From contig CAXTHM010000011.1 of assembly GCA_964244115.1 (NCBI GenBank), positions 1-64,000 of the forward strand: a stretch of 64,000 bases of DNA, written 5' to 3'. Under the pieces are notes generated by a model, which was given only the letters and a program-made list of their open reading frames with translations, ran no database searches and was not told the DNA's origin. Position 1 is the first letter of the stretch. Every line of letters starts with the position of its first letter. This document shows, piece by piece, positions 33,738 to 42,440 of this stretch. Made by a program: the position numbers and the translations under genes. The stretch is from CADCWK01 sp964244115. GTDB lineage: Bacteria; Chloroflexota; Chloroflexia; Thermomicrobiales; UBA6265.

Positions 33738-33809
33738 GTGGCGACGGATGGGATCGGCGACTGGACGCATGACGAACGCGACGATGGTGAACGAGTGGGG
33801 GAGTGACCG

Positions 33810-34901
33810 GTGACCAGGCCGCAGGCAGGGATGACGTACCGCGACGCCGGGGTGGATATCGACGCGACCAGCGACGCCGTCGGCCGGATCGCCGAGCGGG
33901 CCCGGGCGGCGTTCGGCGCGACCCCGGTCGGTGTCGCGGGCGGCCCGGCGGCGGCGATCGGCCACTTCGGCGGCATGTACCGGCTCCCCTCCGGCCCGGA
34001 CCGCCTGCTCGTCGCCAGCGCCGACGGCGTCGGGACCAAGCTCAAGCTCGCCTTCCTGCTCGGCGGCGACGCCCATGAGCGCATGGGCCGTGACCTCGTC
34101 AACCACTGCGTCAACGACATCCTCACCCTCGGCGCCCGGCCGCTGTTCTTTCTCGACTACTTCTCGACCGGCGCTTTCGATCGTGACGCCTTCGACGGCT
34201 TCGTCGCCGGGCTGGTCGCCTCCTGCCAGGAGAACGGCCTCGCGCTGATCGGCGGCGAGACGGCCGAGATGCCCGGCATGTACGCGCCCGGCGAGTACGA
34301 TGCCGCCGGCTTCATCGTCGGCGAGGTCGCGCCGGACCGCGTCATCGACGGCTCCGATGTCCGGGCCGGGGACGTCCTGCTCGGGCTGCCGAGCGGCGGG
34401 CTCCAGACCAACGGCTTCAGCCTCGCCCGCCGGATCGCCGGGCTGACCGGTGATCTCGACGCCGACCGCGCCCGGCTGGCCGTCCCGCTGCCCGGCGACG
34501 AGTCGCGGACGATCGGTGCTGCCCTGCTCGCCGGGCACGCCTCGTTCCGGCCCGCCGTCGCGCCCCTGACGGAGGCCGACGGCACGATCGTCCGCGGGAT
34601 GGTCCATGTCACGGGTGGCGGGCTGATCGACAACGTCCCGCGCATCCTCGCTGTCGACCTCGCCGCCGAGATCGACCCGTCGTCCTGGTCCGTCCCGCCG
34701 GTCTTCACCTGGCTCGTGATGGACGGCGACGTCCCGTTCCGCGAGCGCTACCGGGCCTTCAACATGGGCATCGGCTTCGTCGTCGCGGTCCGGCCCGAAG
34801 ACGAGTCAGCCGCCCGCGCCGCCCTGCCCGACGCCGTCCCCATCGGCCGCGTCGTCCGCCGCCCCGGTGGTGATGCGGAGCAGGTGCTGGGCCTCGGGTA
34901 G
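33810..34901 (+). CDS. purM: Phosphoribosylformylglycinamidine cyclo-ligase
   Basis: 363 residues from the GTG at 33810, six bases after GGGGGAG; the first family residues are 'MTYRDAGVDIDATSDAV' (Met at 33831). Hallmarks: 'LLVASADGVGTKLKLAF' (about residues 69-85), 'DLVNHCVNDILTLGARPLFFLDYFSTG' (about 95-121), 'LIGGETAEMPGMY', 'GLPSGGLQTNGFSLAR', 'HVTGGGLIDNVPRIL' and 'FNMGIGFV'. It closes the imidazole ring, converting FGAM and ATP to AIR in purine synthesis. No other pur gene is adjacent. Confidence 0.96.
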   Translation: MTRPQAGMTYRDAGVDIDATSDAVGRIAERARAAFGATPVGVAGGPAAAIGHFGGMYRLPSGPDRLLVASADGVGTKLKLAFLLGGDAHERMGRDLVNHCVNDILTLGARPLFFLDYFSTGAFDRDAFDGFVAGLVASCQENGLALIGGETAEMPGMYAPGEYDAAGFIVGEVAPDRVIDGSDVRAGDVLLGLPSGGLQTNGFSLARRIAGLTGDLDADRARLAVPLPGDESRTIGAALLAGHASFRPAVAPLTEADGTIVRGMVHVTGGGLIDNVPRILAVDLAAEIDPSSWSVPPVFTWLVMDGDVPFRERYRAFNMGIGFVVAVRPEDESAARAALPDAVPIGRVVRRPGGDAEQVLGLG

Positions 34902-35568
34902 CGGTTCGCCCATCTCGATGGCCTGATCGAGCGTGAGGAGTCGGGCTGCCACCGTTCTCGTAGGGGCGACGCTTGCGAGCCAGGCTGCCATAGCGGCCAT
35001 GTGACCCGCGTGGCGATAGCGGTGTTCGTAACCCGGGGTTACATCTTCCGCCCGTGTCGGCGCTTTTCGTCGCCTGACGGCGTGACATCGTGGGGAGCAC
35101 GGCCGGCCAGGTCCCGACGGCCGGGGAAGGCCGTCGGTGGCCGATAGACATGATGACCTCATAGGGAATCGTCAAGATTGGGTCAACGTTTCCGCCGCAA
35201 TCGACCGATGCAGTGGCGAATCGCACGGAAACGAGTCTCATTCGTGGTGCGATGTGGCACACGCTTTGCTGTCTCGTGTCTGCTGCGGTGCCTCGTCAGG
35301 TCGACGGGATGGTTGCAGCGAGGTTCGGAAGATGATGCCTCGCCGTACCGACGGCTCGTCGTGATGGTGCCGCCGGCGGGGTCAGGGATCGGTGTGACGT
35401 GGGAGACCGTCGCACAGGATGGTTCGGCACCCCGGGCATGACGCTGGCGTCCTGACGAACTCCGTCGCGGAGCGATCCGGCGCTCGTCGTGAATCGCGGT
35501 CAACGAAGCGCGTCCGTCCACCGCCGGGCAGGACGACCTGCCCACGAACGGCAAGGAGCGAGACCATC
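34902..35568. other. Long intergenic region
   Basis: About 670 bases. It contains family A at 34958-35035. Short frames at 35137-35441 do not resemble proteins. It should hold the promoter of the gluconate-dehydrogenase-like operon near its right end. Confidence 0.5.
34958..35035 (+). repeat. Family A repeat
   Basis: TCGTAGGGGCGACGCTTGCG followed by AGCCAGGCTGCCATAGCGGC. Confidence 0.8.
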
Positions 35569-36558
35569 ATGAGCACCCTCGGCCCGAATGACGACGACCA
35601 GCCGGAGGCCCGTCCGGACACGTCCCAATCGACCGATCAGCACCCCGACGCCGACATCGCGCCGCCGACCCCCGATCACGCCGCCGACCAGCATCGGCTC
35701 AACCGTCGCCGTCTGATGGCGACCGGCGCCGCGACAGGTGTCGCCGCCGTCGCCGCGCCGCTCGCCTTCCGGGCCGTCGATGCCCAGGTCGGCACGCCGG
35801 CCGCTACCCCGGAGGCCACCCCGGTTGCCGGGGCGATGGACATGGCCGGCATGGACATGGACCCCGGCGCGACGACCAACCAGGGGTTCACGATCTTCGT
35901 CCCGTTCCAGGCCGCCATCGTCCAGGCCGCCGCGGCCCGGATCATCCCGTCCGACGAGACCGGCCCCGGCGCGACCGAGGCCGGCGTCGTCTACTTCATC
36001 GACCGCCAGATCGCCAAGGAGGGGATGGGCTACCGCGGCAACCGCTACAACCAGGGCCCGTTCCTCGCCGGTGAGCCGACCCAGGGGGAACAGACGGCGC
36101 TCGCCGTCCGCGACCAGTTCCGGATCGGGATCTTCGGCCTCGAAGCCTACGCGCAGCAGACATTCCAGCAGGGCTTCGTCGCCTGCACCCCCGAGCAGCA
36201 GGACCAGCTCCTGACGGACCTGTCCCAGGGCAAGCCGGAAGGCTTCGGGGGGACGTCTCTCCAGACCAACCCGCTCTCCCAGGGCACCCAGTTGACGCCG
36301 AACCTCAGCCTCGACGCGGTCTCGACCGCGACGTCCGGAGCGACCGCGTTCTTCACCCTTCTGCGCAACTTCACTATGGCTGGCTTCTTCGCCGACCCCG
36401 TCCAGGGCGGCAACCGCGACATGGTCGGCTGGAAGTCGATCGGGTTCCCCGGCGCGCACCTCAGCTACGCCGACGCGATCGAGAACTACGACCAGCCGTT
36501 CGTCGGCGACTACATCAGTCTTGGGCAGTACCAGGAACAAGTGGGCGGGGGGCTCTAG
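35569..36558 (+). CDS. Gluconate 2-dehydrogenase subunit 3-like protein (Tat-exported)
   Basis: 329 residues from the ATG at 35569, with AAGGAG upstream. A long acidic lead precedes a twin-arginine signal 'NRRRLMATGAATGVAAVAAPLAF' (about residues 45-67). A Met/Asp-rich spacer 'GAMDMAGMDMDPGA' follows, possibly metal-binding. The body 'FVPFQAAIVQAAAARIIPSDETGPGATEAGVVYFIDRQIA' is the defining start of the gluconate 2-dehydrogenase subunit 3 fold. The subunit helps export and activity of the FAD subunit encoded 2 bases downstream. A TonB-free, single-membrane export route via Tat is implied. Confidence 0.88.
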   Translation: MSTLGPNDDDQPEARPDTSQSTDQHPDADIAPPTPDHAADQHRLNRRRLMATGAATGVAAVAAPLAFRAVDAQVGTPAATPEATPVAGAMDMAGMDMDPGATTNQGFTIFVPFQAAIVQAAAARIIPSDETGPGATEAGVVYFIDRQIAKEGMGYRGNRYNQGPFLAGEPTQGEQTALAVRDQFRIGIFGLEAYAQQTFQQGFVACTPEQQDQLLTDLSQGKPEGFGGTSLQTNPLSQGTQLTPNLSLDAVSTATSGATAFFTLLRNFTMAGFFADPVQGGNRDMVGWKSIGFPGAHLSYADAIENYDQPFVGDYISLGQYQEQVGGGL

Positions 36559-36560
36559 CG

Positions 36561-38321
36561 ATGGCCGTATTGCCGAAGGTTGATGTCGTCTTCGTTGGGT
36601 TCGGGATGGTCGGCGGCGTCATCGCCAACGAACTCAGCAAGAGCACCAGTCTCAAGATGGTCGGGCTCGAGCGGGGCCCGTACCGCGACACCTACCCGGA
36701 TTTCCTCCAGGACCACTTCGACGAGTGGCGCTACAGCATCCAGGGCGAGCTGTTCCAGAACTTCAACAAGAACACCGTCACCTTCCGGAACGAGCGCTCC
36801 CAGACGGCCCTCCCGATGCGGCAGATCGGCAGCTTCCTGCCCGGCAACGGCGTCGGCGGCGCGATGGTCCACTGGAACGGGGTCTCCTGGCGCTACCTGG
36901 AGCAGCACTTCAACTACCGCTCGCACTACGAGGAGCGGTATGGTCTCGACTTCCTGCCGGAGGACACCACGATCCAGGACTGGGGCGTCTCCTGGCAGGA
37001 CATGGAGCCGTACTACGACCGCTACGAGAAGACCTTCGGGATCGGCGGCAAGGCCGGGAACCTGAACGGCCAGATCCAGGAGGGCGGCAACCCGTTCGAG
37101 GGGCCCCGCTCCAGCGAGTTCCCGCAGGGGCCGGGCAAGAAGCCGTACAACACGACCCTGTTCCGGGACGCCGCGACGCAGTTGGGCTACAAGGTCTTCC
37201 CGATGCCGAGCGCCAATAGCACCGGTGCCTACACCAACCCGGACGGCCAGACGCTCGCCCCCTGCAACTACTGCGGCTTCTGCGAGCGCTACGGCTGCCA
37301 CGTCGGCGCCAAGGCCAGCCCGATCGTGACCGTGATCCCGAACGCCCTCAAGAGCGGCAACCTCGAGATCCGGCAGTACTCCGAGGTCTTCCGGATCAAC
37401 CACACCGGCGGGTTGGCGACGAGCGTCTCCTACTACGACAGCGCCGGGCAGGAGCAGGAGCAGCCCGCCGACCTGATCGTCCTCGGGGCCTTCACCCTGG
37501 AGAACGTCCGGCTGATGCTGCTCTCCGGGATCGGCCAGCCCTACGACCCCGTCCAGAACACCGGCGTCGTCGGCCGGAACTACACGTACCAGCTCGGCGG
37601 CGCCAGCGCGACCGTCTGGTACGACGACAAGATCATGAACCGGTTCATGGGCGCCGGCTCGGCCGGGTTCGCGATGGACGAGTTCCACTCCGACAACTTC
37701 GATCACACCGGGCTGGGCTTCTTCGGGGGCGGCAACATCGCCGCCAACAACACCGGCGCCCGCCCGATCGAGAACAGCGGACCGCTCCCGCCGGGCAGCC
37801 CGACCTGGGGCAGCGGCTGGAAGACGGCCGTCCAGCAGTACTACAACCGCTCGGCCGGCTTCAGCATGCAGGGCGAGAGCCCCGCCTACCGGCAGAACTA
37901 CCTCGACCTCGACCCGACCTACCGCGACGCCTACGGCAACCCGCTCCTCCGCATGACCTTCAACTGGACGGACAACGAGCGCAAGCTCGTCCGCTGGATC
38001 GCCGACAACCCGCTGACCCAGATCGCCCAGGCGATGGGTGGCTCGCAGATGTCGATTTCGGGCGACCTGGCGGACTACAGCATCGTGCCGTACCAGTCCA
38101 CCCACCTCCAGGGCGGCGTGGTGATGGGTCCCGATCCGACGACCTCGGTCGTGAACACGTCGCTCCAGAGCTGGGACGTCTCGAACCTTTTCGTCGTGGG
38201 GGCGAGCAACTTCCCCCAGAACGCCGGCTACAACCCGACCGGCACCGTCGGCGCCCTCGCCTACAAGGCCGCCGACGCCATCATCAACACCTACCTCCCC
38301 AGTCCCGGCCCCCTCGCCTGA
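36561..38321 (+). CDS. GMC oxidoreductase, gluconate 2-dehydrogenase-type FAD subunit
   Basis: 586 residues. The FAD-binding start 'VDVVFVGFGMVGGVIANELS' (about residues 7-26), 'GNGVGGAMVHWNGVSWRYLEQHF' (about 96-118), a Cys-rich block 'CNYCGFCERYGCHVGAKAS' (about 235-253), and the C-terminal 'VVGASNFPQNAGYNPTGTVGALAYKAAD' match the FAD subunit of membrane sugar-acid/alcohol dehydrogenases. It has no signal of its own and is probably carried by its Tat-bearing partner. The third, cytochrome c, subunit found in proteobacterial operons is missing here; electrons must go to another acceptor. The gene is followed by a strong terminator. Confidence 0.9.
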   Translation: MAVLPKVDVVFVGFGMVGGVIANELSKSTSLKMVGLERGPYRDTYPDFLQDHFDEWRYSIQGELFQNFNKNTVTFRNERSQTALPMRQIGSFLPGNGVGGAMVHWNGVSWRYLEQHFNYRSHYEERYGLDFLPEDTTIQDWGVSWQDMEPYYDRYEKTFGIGGKAGNLNGQIQEGGNPFEGPRSSEFPQGPGKKPYNTTLFRDAATQLGYKVFPMPSANSTGAYTNPDGQTLAPCNYCGFCERYGCHVGAKASPIVTVIPNALKSGNLEIRQYSEVFRINHTGGLATSVSYYDSAGQEQEQPADLIVLGAFTLENVRLMLLSGIGQPYDPVQNTGVVGRNYTYQLGGASATVWYDDKIMNRFMGAGSAGFAMDEFHSDNFDHTGLGFFGGGNIAANNTGARPIENSGPLPPGSPTWGSGWKTAVQQYYNRSAGFSMQGESPAYRQNYLDLDPTYRDAYGNPLLRMTFNWTDNERKLVRWIADNPLTQIAQAMGGSQMSISGDLADYSIVPYQSTHLQGGVVMGPDPTTSVVNTSLQSWDVSNLFVVGASNFPQNAGYNPTGTVGALAYKAADAIINTYLPSPGPLA

Positions 38322-38349
38322 CACCTCTCTGGTCTCATTTCGTCAGCGC

Positions 38350-38388
38350 GACTGCCAACCGTCGTCCACGGTTGGCAGTCCGGGTTTT
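38350..38388 (+). terminator. Rho-independent terminator
   Basis: Perfect 12-bp stem GACTGCCAACCG (38350-38361) / CGGTTGGCAGTC (38369-38380), then CGGGTTTT. It ends the dehydrogenase operon. Confidence 0.85.
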
Positions 38389-38455
38389 CGGCCTGCTCCA
38401 TGTTCCTCATGTGGTGCCCCGCCTCCGCTAGACTGTGCCCAACGGAGGGGAGCCA

Positions 38456-38788
38456 GTGACTACGACGCAGATCGTCCCGACGATCCCGGCGGAAATCGAA
38501 GCCGAACGAGCGCAGATCGAGGCGCTCTGCCAGCGATTCGGGGTCATCCGCCTTGATCTTTTCGGCTCGTCTACGATTGGTCGGTTCGACGCCGAGACCA
38601 GTGACTATGACTTCATCGTCGACCTGGGGCCATATGCTCCGGGAATCGCGAAGCGGTTCTTCGATCTTGAAGACGCTCTGGCTCATCTGCTTGGACGACG
38701 AGTCGATCTCAATACGGAACCGAGTGGCCGAAACCCATATTATCTGGAGGCCGTGACCGAAAGTCGGATCGCCTTCTATGAATCGTGA
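38456..38788 (+). CDS. mntA: MntA-like nucleotidyltransferase antitoxin
   Basis: 110 residues from the GTG at 38456, seven bases after GGAGGGGAG. 'IRLDLFGSSTIGRFDAETSDYDFIVDLG' (about residues 34-61) is the minimal nucleotidyltransferase core: the GS motif and two Asp of 'SDYDFIV'. Ends '...YYLEAVTESRIAFYES'. In the MntA/HepT system the antitoxin transfers AMP to a Tyr of the HEPN toxin and so silences it. The toxin gene overlaps by 11 bases. A deleted copy of this protein follows at 39137-39358. Confidence 0.9.
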   Translation: MTTTQIVPTIPAEIEAERAQIEALCQRFGVIRLDLFGSSTIGRFDAETSDYDFIVDLGPYAPGIAKRFFDLEDALAHLLGRRVDLNTEPSGRNPYYLEAVTESRIAFYES

Positions 38789-39140
38789 GACGAGGAAGCG
38801 GCTCGTCGATGCCAAGATGACATGTGAGCGGATCATCCACTATGTGGAGGGACAGACGGCCGAGTCCTATCTGGCGAACGAGGCACTGCAACTCATCGTG
38901 GAACGTCTGCTCATCACCGTTGGTGAGGCAATCAACGTAGCGATCCGGCAAGCTGACGGCTCGCTGACCGTCGAAGGTTCAAGTCAGATCATTGGGCTTC
39001 GCAACCGGATCGTTCATGGCTATGACGACATCAAGCAGGAAATTATCTGGGATACCGCCGTGACTGACATGCCGGTCCTTCTGGCACATCTCGACGAACT
39101 CCTTGAAGGATCAGCCAAACCTTTCGATGGCCGTCAGTGA
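38778..39140 (+). CDS. hepT: HepT-like HEPN ribonuclease toxin
   Basis: 120 residues. All-helical HEPN protein with 'RLVDAKMTCERIIHYVEG' at the start and the full RX4HXY motif 'RNRIVHGY' (about residues 76-83), the active site for RNA cleavage and the AMPylated Tyr. 'LIVERLLITVGEAINVA' is the usual dimer helix. Predicted to be active and controlled by the upstream nucleotidyltransferase. The stop overlaps the start of the remnant antitoxin. Confidence 0.9.
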   Translation: MNRETRKRLVDAKMTCERIIHYVEGQTAESYLANEALQLIVERLLITVGEAINVAIRQADGSLTVEGSSQIIGLRNRIVHGYDDIKQEIIWDTAVTDMPVLLAHLDELLEGSAKPFDGRQ

Positions 39141-39358
39141 CGATTGCGAACAGAAGCGAGCAAGTGAGGAGCGCTGACGTGGTGCCAACCATCCTCACCG
39201 AAGTCGAGACGAAATGGGCGCGGATCGTTGGATTCTGCCAGCAATCCCGCATCATCCCTCTAGGGATGTTTCGCTCGTCCAACAGCGGCCGTCAGTGGTT
39301 CTATTCCGCCAGTGTCACGGAGAGCCGGGTGCTGATGTTCGATGCTGCCCAGACATGA
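39137..39358 (+). pseudogene. MntA-like antitoxin with internal deletion
   Basis: 73 residues. 'VVPTILTEVETKWARIVGFC' and 'IIPLGMFRSSNSGR' line up with the start of the intact MntA at 38456 ('IVPTIPAEIEAERAQIEALC', 'VIRLDLFGSSTIGR'). It then jumps to 'WFYSASVTESRVLMFD', matching the end ('YYLEAVTESRIAFYES'). About 50 residues including the catalytic Asp pair are missing, and the GS motif is altered (RSS). It cannot be an active nucleotidyltransferase. It lies directly between the intact HepT and a second HepT-like gene. Confidence 0.85.
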
Positions 39359-39704
39359 GTATCTCGTCCGGGAGATCGTCTCCTCCGCCCGGCTGATTCG
39401 GAGCCGCGGGGACGGCCGCGGCGCGGCGGACTTCGCCGCCGATGCCGCGCTGCGGGCGATCGTCGAGCGCAAGATCGAGATCATCGGCGACGACCTGATC
39501 CGCCTGCGCGACGAGGACCGCTCGCTGTTTCTCAGGATCGTCGGAGCCGATGACCTGATTGGGCTCCGGAACCTCATCGCATACCGTGACGATGCCGATG
39601 CCGAGGGATACCCGGTCGACCGGTTCTGGCACGACGTTCAGTCTGCTCTGCCGGACCTGCTCCGGACTGCCGAGGGACTGCTGAGCCAGGAGTCCGGTCG
39701 ATAG
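39342..39704 (+). CDS. HepT-like protein lacking catalytic His
   Basis: 120 residues, same length and fold as the HepT at 38778: 'YLVREIVSSARLIRSRGDG', 'AIVERKIEIIGDDLIRL', then 'GLRNLIAYRDDAD' where the intact copy has 'GLRNRIVHGYDDI'. The RX4HXY motif is thus R-x4-Y-x-D: both the catalytic His and the AMPylated Tyr are gone, and no nearby His replaces them. The frame is otherwise intact. It may have been inactivated together with its broken antitoxin, or kept as a non-toxic binding partner. Confidence 0.85.
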   Translation: MLPRHEYLVREIVSSARLIRSRGDGRGAADFAADAALRAIVERKIEIIGDDLIRLRDEDRSLFLRIVGADDLIGLRNLIAYRDDADAEGYPVDRFWHDVQSALPDLLRTAEGLLSQESGR

Positions 39705-39875
39705 CGCGTGCCGGTACCGACCGGGGGGCTCTCGAGCATGTGGCGAGGATCGGCGCGACCGTTGCTCCGGTACGCTCGTCGCACACTCCTGCGCGTCGAT
39801 TCCGGGCAGTGACGGTCGATCCGTCCGTACGCGTGGCCCGAATCCGCGCCAGCAACCCAGCGTCGTCGTCCTCCG

Positions 39876-39912
39876 GGGAGAGGGGTCTGCTCCGCCACCG
39901 CGCGCCCTGCCG
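39876..39912 (+). repeat. Family B repeat, 3' block only
   Basis: CCGGGGAGAGGGGTCTGCTC then CGCCACCGCG, matching the right end of the full family B elements. Confidence 0.6.
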
Positions 39913-40111
39913 GAACCAGCTTGGTCGCGAACACCATTATCGCCCGGTGGGGCGATCGCCGCCGCGGCGGCCGGGCTCGCGATTTTCGCCCCTCCGAGCC
40001 GGCGTGACCGACCGGGCGAACGGGTTCCGGCGCTGCCCGGTTCGACCCGCCATGCCCTACCATGCAGCCTCACGATCGACCGGATGCGACGGGACAGGCG
40101 GGGAGGGACGG

Positions 40112-41262
40112 ATGCGGCTGGCGGGACGGATGGGGCGGCTCGGGTCGGAGTCGGCGTTCGAGGTGCTGGCCCGGGCGCGGGCGCTTGAGGCGCAGGGGCG
40201 GGACGTGATCCACCTCGAGATCGGCGAACCCGATTTCGGGACGCCAGACCACGTCGTCGAGGCCGGCCGCGAGGCGCTGGCCCAGGGCTGGACCCACTAC
40301 GGCCCCGCCGCCGGCGACCCGGAGCTGCGGGTGGCCGTCGCCGTCCGGACCAACGCGCTGCGCGGGACGGCCTACGTCCCCGAGCAGGTCGTCATCACGC
40401 CCGGCGCCAAGCCGGTGATGTTCTTCACCATGCTGGCGCTCGTCGAGGCCGGCGACGAGGTCATCTATCCGGACCCCGGCTTCCCGATCTACCGCTCGAT
40501 GATCGACTTCGCCGGGGCGACGGCGGTGCCGATCCCGCTGCGGGAGCGGCACGCCTTCGGGCTGGACGTCGATGAGCTCGAACGCCTCATCACCCCCCGG
40601 ACCCGGCTGTTGATCGTCAACACGCCCGGCAACCCGACCGGCGGCGTGATCCCGCCCGGCGACCTGGAGCGGATCGCCGAGCTGGCCGTCCGCCACGACC
40701 TCTGGGTGCTGAGCGACGAGATCTACGGCGAACTCGTCTTCGACGGCGAGCACGCCTCGCTGGCGGCGTTCCCCGGGATGGCCGAGCGGACGATCCTGCT
40801 GGACGGGTTCAGCAAGACCTTCGCGATGACCGGCTGGCGCCTGGGCTACGGCCTCGTCCCGGTCGGGCTGGTCGACCCGTTCACGAAGCTGATGGTCAAC
40901 AGCGTCTCCTGCGCCTCGGTCGCGGTCCAGCGGGCCGGGCTCGCCGCGCTCACCGGGCCGCAGGCGGAGGTCGTCGCCATGCGGGAGGCCTTTCGCCGTC
41001 GGCGCGATCTCGTCGTCGATGGGNNNNNNNNNNCTGCACGCGGCCGGCCGGCGCCTTCTACGTCTTCCCGAACATCTCCGCGACCGGCCTGAGCAGCGCC
41101 GACTTCGCCGGGCGGCTACTCCAGGAGCAGGGAGTGGCCACCATCGCCGGGACGTCGTTCGGCGCCCATGGCGAGGGGTACATCCGGCTCTCGACCGCCA
41201 ACAGCGACGAGAATCTCCTCCGGGCGGTCGACCGGATCGCCACCTTCGTCGCGGCGCGGTGA
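40112..41262 (+). CDS. Aspartate/aromatic-type PLP aminotransferase (broken by N gap)
   Basis: About 380 residues from the ATG at 40112, right after GGGAGGGACGG. 'VIHLEIGEPDFGTPDHVVEA' (about residues 31-50), 'VVITPGAKPVMFFTML', 'LIVNTPGNPTGGVIP' (about 169-183), 'VLSDEIYGELVFDG' and the PLP lysine in 'LDGFSKTFAMTGWRLGYG' (about residue 236) mark a class I/II aminotransferase of the aspartate/LL-DAP type. Ten N at 41024-41033 break the frame; beyond them 'GAFYVFPNISATGLSSADFAGRLLQEQGVATIAGTSFG' and 'EGYIRLSTANSDENLLRAV' complete the protein. Exact substrate unknown. Confidence 0.88.
41024..41033. other. Assembly gap (10 N)
   Basis: Exactly ten N inside the aminotransferase gene; frame changes across it, so true length is not ten or sequence is missing. 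Confidence 0.99.
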
Positions 41263-41414
41263 GCCGTGAGACACCGTCCCGCGTGACGTTCGCGCCCCGG
41301 CAGCGATGATAGGGACCGGTGGTCTCGCGGTCCCCGGCGACGTACCATGCCGGGAACGATGGGCGGCTTTCAGCGGGCGGACGATGCGCCCCCTCGGCGG
41401 GATCGAGCGACGAC

Positions 41415-42440
41415 GTGGACAGGAACGACCAACAGAGCGGCCCCCCGCGGCAGCGTCCCACCGACTGGGGTGACGGCGCGGCAGCGGACCCTCGGGCGAC
41501 GTCCCCCGGTGAGCGGGCCATCGGGCATCCGGGCGTTCCCGACAGTCTGAGCGGACAGCCGCTCCAGCCAGGCCCCTATCCGGACCAGCCGCGGCCGGGC
41601 AACTACCCGCCCGAGCACGCCCCGTTCGCCCGGTCTCCGTACGGCGATCCGTCGGGGCCGCCGTACGGCCAGTATCCGGCCGACCCGCCCTGGTCTGGTG
41701 GGCCGAATCCGGGCTACCCGCCGCCCGGACAGCCGCCCTGGCAGCGGCAACCGCCTGGGCCGGGCCAGCCGTACCCGCCACAGCAGGGGCGGCCATACCC
41801 GTCCCAGCAGGGCCAGCCGTACCCGTCCCAGCAGGGGCAGCCATATCCGCCCGGCCAGGTGCCGCCGGGCTACGGGCCGGGTAACCGCCGGCCCGCCCCC
41901 GGCTTCTCCGCCGGCCCGCCGGTCCCGCCGACGATCGGCCGGCGCAAGAAGGGTTCGATCCTGCCGGCCCTGATCTTCGGGCTGCTGGCGATCGTCCTCG
42001 CCGGCGTCGCGGCCTATCTCTACGTTCAGGAGAACGACACCAGCGGTCCGGTCGCTCCGACCGCGGCGCCGGCCCAGAACCAGTTCATCCAGGTCCAGAA
42101 CGCGTTGCAGGATGCCGGGCTGACCGCGACCACCGAGCGCCAGAACGCGACCTCGCCGGAGGCGTTCCCGACCCGGGAGCCGGGTCAGGCGATTAGGATC
42201 GACGGCCATGACGCCTGGATCTACATCTTCCCTGGTGTCGAGGCACAGCAGGCCGCGACGGACGCCTATGGATCGTTGGAGCCACGGCCATTGGTGACCA
42301 CCGCCAGTGGGACCGCGTTGACGACTGGTCCACCGACGATCTTCAGCAACAGCAACGTCATCATCCTGCTCTCGATGGACGATGACCCCGGGGAGGACGT
42401 GACCGACAAGGTCGAGGAAGCGGTCGAGAGCCTGCCATGA
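41415..42440 (+). CDS. Proline-rich single-pass membrane protein
   Basis: 341 residues from a GTG at 41415 (weak upstream site). Residues about 1-175 are Pro/Gln/Gly/Tyr-rich, with repeats of a 'QGQPYPSQ' octapeptide (DNA repeats at 41761-41852). A basic 'IGRRKKG' precedes one membrane helix 'ILPALIFGLLAIVLAGVAAYLYV' (about 180-202). The outer part of about 135 residues, 'FIQVQNALQDAGLTATTERQNATSPEAF' to 'DDDPGEDVTDKVEEAVESLP', is a small alpha/beta domain. The stop overlaps the redoxin start (ATGA). Function unknown; the coupling suggests an envelope protein linked to redox or cytochrome biogenesis. Confidence 0.75.
   Translation: MDRNDQQSGPPRQRPTDWGDGAAADPRATSPGERAIGHPGVPDSLSGQPLQPGPYPDQPRPGNYPPEHAPFARSPYGDPSGPPYGQYPADPPWSGGPNPGYPPPGQPPWQRQPPGPGQPYPPQQGRPYPSQQGQPYPSQQGQPYPPGQVPPGYGPGNRRPAPGFSAGPPVPPTIGRRKKGSILPALIFGLLAIVLAGVAAYLYVQENDTSGPVAPTAAPAQNQFIQVQNALQDAGLTATTERQNATSPEAFPTREPGQAIRIDGHDAWIYIFPGVEAQQAATDAYGSLEPRPLVTTASGTALTTGPPTIFSNSNVIILLSMDDDPGEDVTDKVEEAVESLP
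41761..41852 (+). repeat. 24-bp minisatellite in coding sequence
   Basis: About four tandem, slightly varied 24-bp units with the core CAGCCGTACCCG(T/C)C(C/A)CAGCAG, encoding 'QPYPSQQG'-type octapeptides. Confidence 0.8.

Noticed and set aside
31655..33772. 705-codon plus frame parallel to the dynamin gene
   Set aside because: Arg/Pro/Gly-rich out-of-frame reading of the same DNA; the dynamin frame has all GTPase motifs.
35137..35441. Small plus-strand frames before the gluconate-dehydrogenase-like operon
   Set aside because: Arg/Cys-rich, no ribosome site of note, no recognisable family; overlapping frames on both strands are equally open.
36555..38324. 589-codon minus-strand open frame
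   Set aside because: Exactly antisense to the GMC oxidoreductase; repetitive Val/Gly/Asp sequence typical of shadows.
41761..41852. Possible CRISPR-like repeat array
   Set aside because: Tandem units without spacers, inside a coding sequence in frame. No CRISPR array or cas gene was seen anywhere in the window.
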